Shown: in pieces, positions 17,992 through 26,380 of the stretch
Layout of the letters: each line of letters opens with the position of its first letter
Position numbering within the stretch: the first letter of the stretch is position 1
Source of the DNA: Dyella sp. C11
GTDB taxonomy: Bacteria > Pseudomonadota > Gammaproteobacteria > Xanthomonadales > Rhodanobacteraceae
NCBI RefSeq assembly: GCF_003121485.1
Contig: NZ_QAVX01000030.1
Coordinates: 56-52,395 of the forward strand
Length of the DNA stretch: 52,340 nucleotides
Reading direction: 5' to 3'
Program-made: the position numbers and the translations under genes
Notes under the pieces: generated by a model
What the model was told of the DNA's origin: nothing
What the model saw: the letters and a program-made list of their open reading frames with translations, nothing else
The model's database searches: none

Positions 17992-18216
17992 TTACTTGGT
18001 CAGGATCAGCTTGTCGTTGCGCGTGAGGCGCAGGTGGTACTCGCTTCCCTGATGCTGGATGACCAGTTCGCGCTCGCCTTTCAGCAGTGCCTGGCTGGAC
18101 ACGCGTCGGGTCGCCGCATCCGAGGAATCAGACACCGAAGGCTTGAGGCTGAGCAGACGGAACGGGCGCGCCAGTGCGTCGGCACCCTGGGTGAGGGACA
18201 AAACCGTCGTCGTCAT
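17992..18216 (-). CDS. hemP: hemin uptake protein HemP
   Basis: A 74-residue protein with the HemP family C-terminus RRVSSQALLKGERELVIQHQ, then YHLRLTRNDKLILTK. HemP/HmuP proteins are small iron-regulated factors found with haem-uptake genes; in some bacteria they are needed for expression of the haem receptor. The ATG has GGAG seven bases upstream, and a strong Fur site lies 36 bases before it. No TonB-dependent receptor is adjacent, which is unusual for a haem locus. The length fits the family. Confidence 0.88.
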   Translation of the reverse strand: MTTTVLSLTQGADALARPFRLLSLKPSVSDSSDAATRRVSSQALLKGERELVIQHQGSEYHLRLTRNDKLILTK

Positions 18217-18251
18217 GGTGAAGCTCCGCAGGAGAGTGGTGACGACTCAGA

Positions 18252-18270
18252 TGATAATAATTCTCATTTC
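18252..18270 (-). promoter_or_regulatory. Fur box upstream of hemP
   Basis: On the minus strand GAAATGAGAATTATTATCA closely matches the 19-base Fur consensus of inverted GATAAT/ATTATC units. It sits in the 71-base gap between the beta-lactamase gene and hemP, so it should repress hemP when iron is plentiful. Confidence 0.85.
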
Positions 18271-18287
18271 AGTGTCAACCCTCTGAT

Positions 18288-19172
18288 TTACGGTGTGGTG
18301 CTTCGCCCTGCCCGCTCCTTGGCCAGTTGGGCATCGAGCCTCTTGCCGGCCTGGGCGGCGTAGGCACGGCAAGCCTGGGTATCGACCACGGGGTCCGGTT
18401 TCGCTCCCTTGTCGCGGCGCGCGACACGCTCCAGGAAGTCACTTTGATCCGGGTGCGGCGTCATGAGGATGTCGCACGGCAACGCCGCCACGGTCGCAAG
18501 GCTGCGCCGATAGTTGGCCACGCGTTCGGGATGCGCAGGATCGCTGTAGCGGTAACTGCCCGCAGCCAGCGCGCTCAGGCTGTCCGCGTAAACCATGTGC
18601 AGGCAGCGCCCGCCCTCGCAGGACTGCCACGTCCAGCTGGTACTTCCCGGCGTATGGCCCGGCGTGTAGTGCGCCGTGACCACGACATCGCCCACATGCA
18701 CCACCCCACCATCGGCGATGACTTGCACGTTCGCCTCGGGCGGATATTCAGGCGCGTCGCCGAACTGCGGATCGTCGGGATATTTGCCGCCGAGGCGCAG
18801 TTCCGCCGCGCCCGGTTCGCTCGCTGCCACTCGTGCCCCGCTGTCTTTCGCCAAGGTGGCGATGGCCCCGGCATGGTCGGAGTGCGCATGGGTGTTGAGG
18901 ATCAATTTCACGTCGCGCAACGGGAACCCGAGCGACGCGATGTTGGCTTCTATCTGCGCGGCATTTTGCTGGAGCGTGCCGTCGATCAGCACCATGCCTT
19001 CCGGTGAAGTGATGAGGATGGCGCTCAGCCCGTGCGTCCCGACGTAATACGTGTTGCCGAAAATGCGGAACGGTTTCTCGGGTTGCGTCCATTCGGGCGG
19101 CCCCGCATGGGCTGCCGTACCGAAACACAGCGCCATCGACACACCTAATGCAACGCGATGGAAAAGCTTCAT
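18288..19172 (-). CDS. bla: subclass B3 metallo-beta-lactamase
   Basis: A 294-residue exported zinc hydrolase. A signal peptide ends at AHA-GP near residue 23. The B3 zinc ligands are all present: HAHSDH (H95, H97, D99, H100), H173 in TPGHTPGSTSW and H240 in TPHPDQ. Two cysteines (233 and about 268) match the disulphide of Stenotrophomonas L1, and the stretches YADSLSA, YRRS.ATV.ALPCD and DAQLAKE are L1-like. The ATG at 19172 has AAGGGAG upstream, and the mature length matches B3 enzymes. Expected to hydrolyse beta-lactams in the periplasm, but activity cannot be judged from sequence. No ampR-like regulator is adjacent. Confidence 0.9.
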   Translation of the reverse strand: MKLFHRVALGVSMALCFGTAAHAGPPEWTQPEKPFRIFGNTYYVGTHGLSAILITSPEGMVLIDGTLQQNAAQIEANIASLGFPLRDVKLILNTHAHSDHAGAIATLAKDSGARVAASEPGAAELRLGGKYPDDPQFGDAPEYPPEANVQVIADGGVVHVGDVVVTAHYTPGHTPGSTSWTWQSCEGGRCLHMVYADSLSALAAGSYRYSDPAHPERVANYRRSLATVAALPCDILMTPHPDQSDFLERVARRDKGAKPDPVVDTQACRAYAAQAGKRLDAQLAKERAGRSTTP

Positions 19173-19320
19173 GCGGGGACACTCCCTTGATGGTGTCCAT
19201 GGAGCATGCCAGCGGCGCTTGGCCGCTGATGACGCTGATCGGGCCAGCCAGAGGCAAACCCGGGCAAAACAAAGGCAATCGCTTCGCGGAAGCACACTGG
19301 GCGCTTCCGCATCCTCGTGT

Positions 19321-20289
19321 TCAGGCCACGGCTTGCTCGATGTGCTTGAGCACGTCGGCGTCAAGCTTCGACAGCACGTCGAGCGCGGAAAGATTCTGCT
19401 CCAGCTGCTCCAGCTTGCTCGCGCCCAGCATCACCGTAGACACATGCGGATTGGCGAGACACCACGCGATGGCGAGCTGCGCCATGGAAACGTTCAATTC
19501 CGCGGCAATGGGCGCAAGGCGACGCACCTTTTCCAGACGCGATGCATCGTGCTCAAGCACGGCTTCACGCAACCACTCATAGCCCGGCTGCGCCAGGCGC
19601 GATTCCGAAGGCACGCCGTTGTTGTACTTGCCGCTCAACAAGCCCGAGGCCAGCGGCGACCAGATGGTCGTACCCATGCCGTAGTCCTTGTAGAGCGGCG
19701 CGTACTCCTGCTCCACCCGCTCGCGGTGCAACAGGTTGTACTGCGGCTGCTCCATCACCGGCGCATAAAGATGGTTTTCCTTCGCCACGCGGTGCGCTTC
19801 CACGATGGCCTCGGCCGGCCATTCACTGGTGCCCCAGTACAGCACCTTGCCCTGCCGCACCAGCGTATCCATCGCGGCCACCGTCTCGGCAATCGGCGTG
19901 TCGGGATCGGGGCGATGGCAGAAATACAGATCCAGATGCTCCACGCGAAGGCGCTGCAACGCCTGGTGACAGGCCTCGATGACGTGCTTGCGCGACAGGC
20001 CGCGTTGCGTGGGCAGCGGGTTGTCCACCGCGCCGAAGTAGACCTTGCTCGATACGCAGTAGCTGTCTCGCGGAAAGCGAAGATCGGCCAGCACATCACC
20101 CATCAGGGTTTCCGCCACGCCGTTGTTGTACGTCTCCGCATTGTCGAAAAAATTGACGCCACGATCATGCGCCATCGCCAGCAGGTCGCGCGCCAGCGAG
20201 CGCCCCACCTGCGTGCCGAAGGTGACCCATGCGCCAAACGAAAGGGCGGAAAGTTGCAGGCCGGAAGTACCAAGGCGTCGATATTGCAT
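19321..20289 (-). CDS. aldo/keto reductase, KCNAB/YghZ type
   Basis: A 322-residue NADPH-dependent oxidoreductase with the TIM-barrel fold of the potassium-channel beta-subunit/YghZ branch. The catalytic tetrad is visible: D and Y in FFDNAETYNNG, K in SSKVYFG, H in YFCHRPDPD. The cofactor-binding SKLEQLEQN segment is near the C-terminus. The start was set at 20289 (MQYRRLGTSGL) because GGAG lies eight bases before it; an ATG at 20307 lacks a ribosome site. It is divergent from the ALG10-like genes. Substrates of this branch are small aldehydes such as methylglyoxal or glyceraldehyde phosphate; the actual one is unknown. Confidence 0.92.
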   Translation of the reverse strand: MQYRRLGTSGLQLSALSFGAWVTFGTQVGRSLARDLLAMAHDRGVNFFDNAETYNNGVAETLMGDVLADLRFPRDSYCVSSKVYFGAVDNPLPTQRGLSRKHVIEACHQALQRLRVEHLDLYFCHRPDPDTPIAETVAAMDTLVRQGKVLYWGTSEWPAEAIVEAHRVAKENHLYAPVMEQPQYNLLHRERVEQEYAPLYKDYGMGTTIWSPLASGLLSGKYNNGVPSESRLAQPGYEWLREAVLEHDASRLEKVRRLAPIAAELNVSMAQLAIAWCLANPHVSTVMLGASKLEQLEQNLSALDVLSKLDADVLKHIEQAVA

Positions 20290-20484
20290 GGGACTCGCTC
20301 CGATCATTAGGGGGTGAATCAGGATGCCAAGCGGGCGCCGTGGAGTCCACGCCGTGCGTCCCCCTGGCGTGACCCGACGATCATTCCCCGAGTTCCCCGT
20401 GCCTGTAAACTGGAAGCGCCGATCCTCCGAAACGTCAAGGCGTTATCCCGGGCTTCGGCGTCCGACAAGGGGAAACAGGGGTTT

Positions 20485-21723
20485 ATGCCGTTCATACAAA
20501 GCACCGCTTCGCGCGCTATTGCGAAGGTCGCGTTCATCTGTATCGCAGCTTATGTTTGCGTGGCGTCGTTGCTGTACGCGCAATCCGCTCACAAGCTGAT
20601 TGTCGATGAATTCGTTTATGTGCCCCAGATTGGGAAGTTTTATCGCGGCGATTGGCTGGTCGACCAACGACTGGCGGTAATCCCGGGGTATCACCTGTTG
20701 ATGGCGGGCATCGCCCGACTCCTCGATCTCAACGTCGCTGGCCTGCGCGCGGTCGGCCTGTTTTTTGGGTTCTGCGGCGCCTACGCGTTCTACGGCATTC
20801 GCAAACACCTGGGCGATATCCACGCCGCTCGCAGTGCAGCACTATTTTTCTTTCTTCCCATCCTTTTTCCCTTCTATTTCCTCATCTATACAGACGCGCT
20901 GTCGGTCACGCTCGTCATGTTCGCGATGTGGGCGTCGCTGAAAAACAAGCACGTCCTGTCGGCTATCGTTCTGGTCATGTCGATTCTTGTCCGCCAGAAC
21001 AATGTCGTCTGGGCACTCTTCCTTGCGACCTTGACCGCGTGGCCCGATTTGAAGCTCCTGTTCCAACAACGAGCCTGGTCGACATTTGGAAAAGTAGTCG
21101 GGACGAAATTTGCCTATGCACTGCCGATGGTCGTGCTGGCAGCATTCTGGGCATGGAATGGCACGTTGGCCATGTCGACAGCCGCGTCCCAGGAGCACCC
21201 GGGCATGACCCTTCATGCGGGCAACATTTATTACGCGCTCCTGCTGTACCTGATCTTTTTTCCTTCGGACGTATGGAGGGGAATGGGCAGCTTCTACCTG
21301 CAGGTGAAAACCAGGCCCTGGCTCCTGCTCATACCCATCGCTGTAATCGCGTGCTCCAAAGTCCACGGTAGCCCATCCAACTACGTTTCCCCCGACCGCT
21401 TCCTCCACAACGGCGTGATGAGTGCCGTACAGCAAGGCGGCTGGTTACTCGCAGCCTTCGCGGTGCTCACCAGCATGGCTGCGTGCAGCCTGTATCGACC
21501 GAAACTCGCCGTGGCGCACGGCCGGCTGTACTTCCCGTTCGCCACGCTTTATCTCGGCATGTCGTGGCTTGTGGAAACGCGGTACGCGATCCTTCCCCTG
21601 GCGCTATGGATGGCTATTCGCGCCAATTCGCCCGACCGGGACGAAAGAATCAGCCTGATTGCCTGGATGGCCATCTCGTCGTTCCTGGTTTACGGAATCT
21701 TCGACAACCAGTTCATGGTTTGA
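20485..21723 (+). CDS. polytopic membrane protein resembling ALG10/DIE2 glucosyltransferase (copy 1)
   Basis: A 412-residue integral membrane protein with about ten hydrophobic segments. Its N-terminal half carries motifs that match eukaryotic ALG10 (CAZy GT59): VDEFVYVPQ (residues 40-48), PGYHLL (67-72), FFFLPILFPFYFLIYTD (121-137) and VRQNNVVW (169-176), against DE..HIPQ, PG.YL, FF....YYTD and RQTN(I/V)(I/V)W. ALG10 adds the last glucose to dolichol-linked oligosaccharide, so a polyprenyl-phosphate-sugar transferase acting on a surface glycan is a fair guess. The start follows AGGGG. Base composition looks more AT-rich than the neighbours. Its partner follows after 158 bases. Confidence 0.85.
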   Translation: MPFIQSTASRAIAKVAFICIAAYVCVASLLYAQSAHKLIVDEFVYVPQIGKFYRGDWLVDQRLAVIPGYHLLMAGIARLLDLNVAGLRAVGLFFGFCGAYAFYGIRKHLGDIHAARSAALFFFLPILFPFYFLIYTDALSVTLVMFAMWASLKNKHVLSAIVLVMSILVRQNNVVWALFLATLTAWPDLKLLFQQRAWSTFGKVVGTKFAYALPMVVLAAFWAWNGTLAMSTAASQEHPGMTLHAGNIYYALLLYLIFFPSDVWRGMGSFYLQVKTRPWLLLIPIAVIACSKVHGSPSNYVSPDRFLHNGVMSAVQQGGWLLAAFAVLTSMAACSLYRPKLAVAHGRLYFPFATLYLGMSWLVETRYAILPLALWMAIRANSPDRDERISLIAWMAISSFLVYGIFDNQFMV

Positions 21724-21881
21724 AAGGCGCGCCGAATATCGACACACCACGTGTCCATGTCCGGACTGGAGCCTCGGGATCGAATATCCCCGGGTTTGAA
21801 ATGGAGTCGTGCCAACGATGACAAGCTGGAAGGCTTCCACGATGCCGTCGTCGCATGCACGCAGCCAACAAGGAGGTTGAT

Positions 21882-23120
21882 ATGACTTTCACCACGTACT
21901 TGCCCAGGCTTAAATGGCAAAACGCGGCGCCCTGGTTCATCGCCGGCTGCATTTGCCTGTGTTCATTGTTTTTTGCGCAGTCTTCGCATCGTCTGGTCGT
22001 CGATGAAGTAGCCCACTTGCCACAGATCCAGTGGTTCATGGAAGGACGTTGGGAACTTCGCCAAGGCCTCGCCATGCTTCCCGGCTACCACCTGCTGGTA
22101 GCGGCGTTAGCAGCCTTGCTCGGCCTCGATGTCGAAGGAATGAGGGCCACAGGCGTTCTTTTTGGCCTATCTGCGGCCTGTGCCTTTTATGGCATTCGAA
22201 GGCACCTGAGAGACACACATGCCATTCGAAGCGCAGCGCTCTTCTTCTTTCTTCCGGTTCTATATCCGTACTACTTCCTGATCTACACCGATGTCCTGTC
22301 TCTGGCGCTGGTGCTGTGGGCGCTTTGGTCAACCCTGAAAAGCAGGCACTGGCTGTCGGCATGCCTGTTGACCGCCAGCGTGTTCGTGCGCCAGAACAAT
22401 GTCATCTGGGCTGGCTTGCTCCCTGCCATCGCCTTCTGGCCGGAACTGAAAGCCATGGTGGAATCACGCTGCATGCCTGCGGCACTGCGACTTGTCCACA
22501 AGTCGATGCCCTACGGCGTACCCGTGCTTCTGTTTGCCCTCTACTGGATGTGGAATGGTTCCATTTCCCTCTCCAGGAATGTCGCAGCCGGGCATCCTGA
22601 CCTGACGATCCACACAGGCAACCTCTACTACGCCGTTTTCCTCTGCCTGTTGCTTTTTCCGGTGGAGGCATGCAAAGGGCTGCGCGACTTCCTGGCTTCC
22701 GTGAAGCGCATGCCGTGGCTGGTGCTCTTGCCTCTCCTGCTGGCTTTTGGCGGCAAGATCAAAGGCAGTCCCGACAACTACGCGTTCACTGACTACTATG
22801 TCCGCAACGCCATGATCGAAGCCATTCGCCATGGCGGCTGGCCACGCTGGCTCTTTTCCGTGCTTACCGCATTGGCCGCTTGCGGACTGAGCCGGACACG
22901 TTTCCTGCACGCGCAAGGCTGGCTGATCTACCCCTTCGCTTGCGTCTATCTCGGCTCTTCGTGGCTTATCGAAGGACGCTACGCAATCATTCCACTCGCG
23001 ATCTGGATGGCTTTTCGCGTCAACGCTCCCGACCGCGAAGAGAAGATAACGCTCTGCTGCTGGGCAGCGGTCTCGACACTGCTGGGCTGGATCATCTTCA
23101 CCGGACGACTCATGCTGTGA
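21882..23120 (+). CDS. polytopic membrane protein resembling ALG10/DIE2 glucosyltransferase (copy 2)
   Basis: A 412-residue paralogue of the preceding gene, of exactly the same length. Shared motifs include VDEVAHLPQIQWF, PGYHLL, RSAALFFFLPVL(Y/F)P(Y/F)YFLIYTD, VRQNNVIW and H.GNLYYA. The ATG at 21882 has an ideal AGGAGG six bases upstream. The DE..H.PQ motif here is even closer to ALG10 than that of copy 1, where the H is Y. The C-terminal part ends in a membrane helix (LLGWIIFTGRLML). Tandem duplication followed by divergence is evident. Function inferred: lipid-linked sugar transferase. Confidence 0.85.
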   Translation: MTFTTYLPRLKWQNAAPWFIAGCICLCSLFFAQSSHRLVVDEVAHLPQIQWFMEGRWELRQGLAMLPGYHLLVAALAALLGLDVEGMRATGVLFGLSAACAFYGIRRHLRDTHAIRSAALFFFLPVLYPYYFLIYTDVLSLALVLWALWSTLKSRHWLSACLLTASVFVRQNNVIWAGLLPAIAFWPELKAMVESRCMPAALRLVHKSMPYGVPVLLFALYWMWNGSISLSRNVAAGHPDLTIHTGNLYYAVFLCLLLFPVEACKGLRDFLASVKRMPWLVLLPLLLAFGGKIKGSPDNYAFTDYYVRNAMIEAIRHGGWPRWLFSVLTALAACGLSRTRFLHAQGWLIYPFACVYLGSSWLIEGRYAIIPLAIWMAFRVNAPDREEKITLCCWAAVSTLLGWIIFTGRLML

Positions 23121-23204
23121 ACCTCGGCGGCGTACCCACACCGGTTGTGCACATCTCCACGTCTATGCTCAAAGGCCACGCATTCAGGATGTCGGAGCGC
23201 TGCC

Positions 23205-24224
23205 ATGTCAACGATGAAAGGTTGGGCTGTGCAAGAAGCGGGTAAGCCGCTGGTGCTTTCAGAGTTCGACCTTGGGCCGCTAGGGTCGGAAGAAGTCGAA
23301 GTGGCAGTGGATTACTGCGGCATCTGCCACTCCGATCTTTCGATGATCGAGAATCAGTGGGGCATGTCGAAGTTTCCCTTCGTGCCGGGGCATGAAGTGG
23401 TGGGCCGGGTCACGGCCATGGGCGCCAATGCGAAGGGTTTGAAGATCGGCCAGCGCGTGGGTATCGGCTGGACGGCAAGCACGTGCATGCATTGTCACCA
23501 GTGCCTCTCAGGCCACCAGAACCTTTGCGCGCAATCGCAGGCCACCATTGGTGGCGGTCATCAAGGCGGTTTCTCGGACAAGGTCCGCGCGCACTGGGCA
23601 TGGGCCATTCCACTGCCCGACGGCATTCACCTGCCAAGCGCCGGACCGCTGCTGTGTGGCGGCATTACCGTGCTCAAGCCGTTCCTGGCCTACAACGTGA
23701 GCCCGACGGCGCGCGTGGGCGTGGTCGGCATTGGCGGTCTCGGGCACATGGCGGTGAAGTTCGCGCGCGCCTGGGGCTGCGAGGTCACGGCGTTCACGTC
23801 GAACGCGTCAAAGGCCGATGAGGCCCGCAGCTTCGGTGCGCATAACGTGGTCTCCAGCCGCGATGCCAATGCCATTGCCGGTATCGCAGGGTCGCTCGAC
23901 CTGCTGCTGGTCACGGTCAACGTGCCGCTGGACTGGAATGCATTGATCGGTACGCTCGCCCCGCGAGGCCGCATGCACGTGGTCGGCGCCGTGCTGGAAC
24001 CCATTCCAGTAGCCGCGTTCTCGTTGATCATGACCGAGCGGGAGGTGTCAGGTTCACCGACCGGTTCGCCGGTGGACATCGCCACGTTGCTGGACTACGC
24101 CACGCGACATGACATCCGCCCGCAGGTGGAGATGTTCCCCATGTCCGAGGCCAATGCCGCGCTCAAGCATCTGATCGATGGCAAGGCGCGCTACCGCATC
24201 GTGCTTGAAGCGCAGGCCGCCTGA
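23205..24224 (+). CDS. ahr: NADPH-dependent aldehyde reductase/alcohol dehydrogenase, Ahr (YjgB) type
   Basis: A 339-residue zinc-dependent medium-chain dehydrogenase, the same length as E. coli Ahr and alike along its whole length. Examples are VDYCGICHSDLSMI, GHEV.GRV, QRVGIGWTA, GPLLCGGITV and SRVGV.GIGGLGH-type motifs. Catalytic zinc ligands are C41, H63 and the cysteine in LLCGG; structural zinc ligands are C94, C97, C100 and C108. It reduces a range of aldehydes to alcohols in the cytoplasm. The ATG at 23205 has GGAG seven bases before it. It is 84 bases after the second ALG10-like gene on the same strand. Confidence 0.92.
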   Translation: MSTMKGWAVQEAGKPLVLSEFDLGPLGSEEVEVAVDYCGICHSDLSMIENQWGMSKFPFVPGHEVVGRVTAMGANAKGLKIGQRVGIGWTASTCMHCHQCLSGHQNLCAQSQATIGGGHQGGFSDKVRAHWAWAIPLPDGIHLPSAGPLLCGGITVLKPFLAYNVSPTARVGVVGIGGLGHMAVKFARAWGCEVTAFTSNASKADEARSFGAHNVVSSRDANAIAGIAGSLDLLLVTVNVPLDWNALIGTLAPRGRMHVVGAVLEPIPVAAFSLIMTEREVSGSPTGSPVDIATLLDYATRHDIRPQVEMFPMSEANAALKHLIDGKARYRIVLEAQAA

Positions 24225-24231
24225 GGCGGCC
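24215..24231 (+). terminator. hairpin spanning the ahr stop codon
   Basis: GGCCGCC and GGCGGCC are exact inverted repeats whose 3-base loop is the TGA stop codon of ahr. No T-run follows. It may help end transcription facing the convergent gene at 24330. Confidence 0.4.
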
Positions 24232-24329
24232 AGACAAGGAGGCTCGCTGCGTCCCGCGCAGCGGCCGGCCTTGCCGATCACCGGAACCCAGGGCCACCGC
24301 AGGCAGCCCTGGATCAATCACGGCATGAT

Positions 24330-24911
24330 TTACGGAAGCGTATGGACGTCCATTCGTCCATCCAGACCCTGGTCCGCTTCCGGGCGCCACACGGTGCTCT
24401 TGAGCGGGTCGCCGGTGCCCCAGGCTTTCAGCGCCGCAATCAGGGGCGTGTTGTCCCCATCTTTGCGAACGTAGAAGTCCAGGTGGCGGACGTCATCGCA
24501 CGCGGTATCGCAGTGGAAGCTGGAAAAGGCCACCGCTTCGATCTGCCCGTACTCGTTGACGATGACCGCGGCAGCGCTGCCGCCGCAGTCGCGGGCAGGG
24601 CACGCCGAGAACAGATAGTGCTTGTCCGCCAGCGACAACACCTGCACCGATGCTGCCGAGCCGCCGAGCGCCGAGATGGCCTGCTCGCTTATCGAGCGAT
24701 TGCCGCGGAAATAATTGACCTTGCTGTCGCCGACGAAATGCCCGAGCGCGGTAACAAAGCCGCTGGCACGCGCCAACTGGTTGGCGTCAGCACAGGTGGC
24801 TGGATCGATGATCCGGCAGGGTCCCTGCGGTGCCGCGGTGGCGGCAAACACGGAACAGGGCACAACGGACAGCAACAGCATGAGCACAACAATGCGCATG
24901 AGCTTGCACAT
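24330..24911 (-). CDS. small secreted cysteine-rich protein of unknown function
   Basis: A 193-residue protein with a signal peptide (MRIVVLMLLLSVVPCSVFA from residue 5, cleavage near residue 23). The mature part has six cysteines, in GPC, ATC, ACPARDC and HCDTAC, so three disulphides are likely. The segment YLFSACPARDCGGSAAAVIV recalls the C..(H/D)C loop of Ivy-type lysozyme inhibitors, but the similarity is short and I do not claim the function. AAGGGGG precedes the ATG. It lies 39 bases after the acyltransferase gene on the same strand and may be co-transcribed with it. Confidence 0.75.
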   Translation of the reverse strand: MCKLMRIVVLMLLLSVVPCSVFAATAAPQGPCRIIDPATCADANQLARASGFVTALGHFVGDSKVNYFRGNRSISEQAISALGGSAASVQVLSLADKHYLFSACPARDCGGSAAAVIVNEYGQIEAVAFSSFHCDTACDDVRHLDFYVRKDGDNTPLIAALKAWGTGDPLKSTVWRPEADQGLDGRMDVHTLP

Positions 24912-24950
24912 GACATTCCCCCTTCGAGTGCACTTCCCTCTAAATCCGCA

Positions 24951-26105
24951 TCAGGCCGCGTCCGTGCCGGCCCCGGCCATGACGCCGGTGGCGTGCGCCG
25001 AAGCCGGCGCCTGATGCAAAACCCGCTCCCGCCATTTCAGGCATGGGCGCTCCACCCCGACATGAAGCAACGCCCCAACACCCAAAACCGCCGACGCGTA
25101 ACCCACGAACGTCAGTATCCCGTGGCCGTCCAGCCAGCTCCCCGCCACACGTTCCGTCACATGGAACACGGCCTTGTGCGACAGGTACAAGCTGTACGAC
25201 ACCGCCGCCAGCCACCCTGCCCCAGGCACCCGCAACCGCGCGAGCACGCCCGTGGACTGGGCACCGGCAAACACCAGCAGGCCCAGGCCGAAGGAAAGCA
25301 GCGGATATCCCAGCACCGTGGGAATGAAGCCGGCCCGATCGCCGAATAACCAGATCGAGCCGCCGACTACCGCTACCCCTGCGAGCAGAAAGCCGTTGGC
25401 GTGACGCCCCCATCGGGACCAGGAAACGGGCCGGTAAACCCTGGCCGCAGCCAGTATCACGCCCGTCAAAAGGCCGTCCAAACGGGACCACGTGGGATAG
25501 TAGACGCCCTCAAGGAACATTTTGTTATAGGAATTTTGGTCAATTCCCTTGAATGGGGCCATCCACCACACCCAAATGGCGCCACGCACGAGCATCCCGG
25601 CGAGCACGATGCCGGAGCAGACCACCGCAAATCGAAGCACGGAAGGTTGCCGCGCCAGCCACCATGCCAGCAACGGGAACAGCAGGTAAAAATGCTCCTC
25701 CACGCATAGCGACCATACGTGCGAGAACGCCAGGTGATACTGGGCCTCGATGAACAGGTTCACCGTAAACGTAAGGAACTGCCACAGCGGCTGGATCGGG
25801 TCCACTTCGCGAATGGATGGCCAAATGAAATAGATGGCCACGACAACCAGGTAGGCGGGAAGGATGCGGAACGCGCGCCGCAGGTAGAAATCCTTGAAGC
25901 CGAATGGCTTGCCCTCCGCCAAGGGCTTGAGCACCTGTGAGCCGATCAGGAAGCCGCTGAGCACGAAGAACAGGTCCACGCCGATCCAGCCGTTCTTCTC
26001 GATGCCGCCGAAGTGTCCCCAGCCACCGATAAGGAACGAGTGGAAAATCATCACCCAGACGATGGCGGCCGCGCGCAGCAGGTCCAGACCCGGCAATCGG
26101 CTCAT
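24951..26105 (-). CDS. membrane acyltransferase family 3 (OafA/OpgC-like)
   Basis: A 384-residue integral membrane protein of the Acyl_transf_3 family with about ten membrane segments. The N-terminal signature GLDLLRAAAIVWVMIFHS contains the conserved histidine, followed by GWIGVDLFFVLSGFLIG and RRAFRILPAY. These enzymes usually acetylate or otherwise acylate surface polysaccharides, peptidoglycan or periplasmic glucans. Near residues 170-205 there is a more AT-rich stretch. It starts MSRLPGLDLLR. Proximity to the ALG10-like genes would fit glycan decoration, but this link is only inference. Confidence 0.88.
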   Translation of the reverse strand: MSRLPGLDLLRAAAIVWVMIFHSFLIGGWGHFGGIEKNGWIGVDLFFVLSGFLIGSQVLKPLAEGKPFGFKDFYLRRAFRILPAYLVVVAIYFIWPSIREVDPIQPLWQFLTFTVNLFIEAQYHLAFSHVWSLCVEEHFYLLFPLLAWWLARQPSVLRFAVVCSGIVLAGMLVRGAIWVWWMAPFKGIDQNSYNKMFLEGVYYPTWSRLDGLLTGVILAAARVYRPVSWSRWGRHANGFLLAGVAVVGGSIWLFGDRAGFIPTVLGYPLLSFGLGLLVFAGAQSTGVLARLRVPGAGWLAAVSYSLYLSHKAVFHVTERVAGSWLDGHGILTFVGYASAVLGVGALLHVGVERPCLKWRERVLHQAPASAHATGVMAGAGTDAA

Positions 26106-26327
26106 GCTCTTTTCCCCTTGGCATCCATGCGGCGTCCGATGGGAGGCATCGGGCGAAATTGATCAGGGACTATAGCGCACTGTTCGCGGGGAACCTTGGG
26201 GAGTTCGTGGCGAAAATGTGGCGTTGTGTGCGCTAGCTGTTGAGGAGAAGCCAGTGACGAACATATCTATGCGTTGTTCTTGGGTGCGCCTTGTCTGGCA
26301 TTAATGAGAGCGCATGGCGAGCACCCG

Positions 26328-26365
26328 CCCCTCACCCCAACCCTCTCCCCGGAGGGGAGAGGGAG
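26328..26365. repeat. CCCTCACCCC...GGGGAGAGGG palindromic repeat
   Basis: A copy of an interspersed repeat built of CCCCTCACCCCAACC and then the palindrome CCCTCTCCCCGGAGGGGAGAGGG. Two further copies are at 41783-41820 and 41882-41918. On the minus strand this copy lies just after pgpA, where the strong stem could block transcription. Confidence 0.8.
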
Positions 26366-26380
26366 CTAGAGCTCGGCGGC

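Noticed and set aside
20290-20484. Extended N-terminus of the first ALG10-like protein from 20314
   Set aside because: The extra 57 residues are basic and low in hydrophobicity. The ATG at 20485 has a ribosome site and gives the same 412-residue length as its paralogue.
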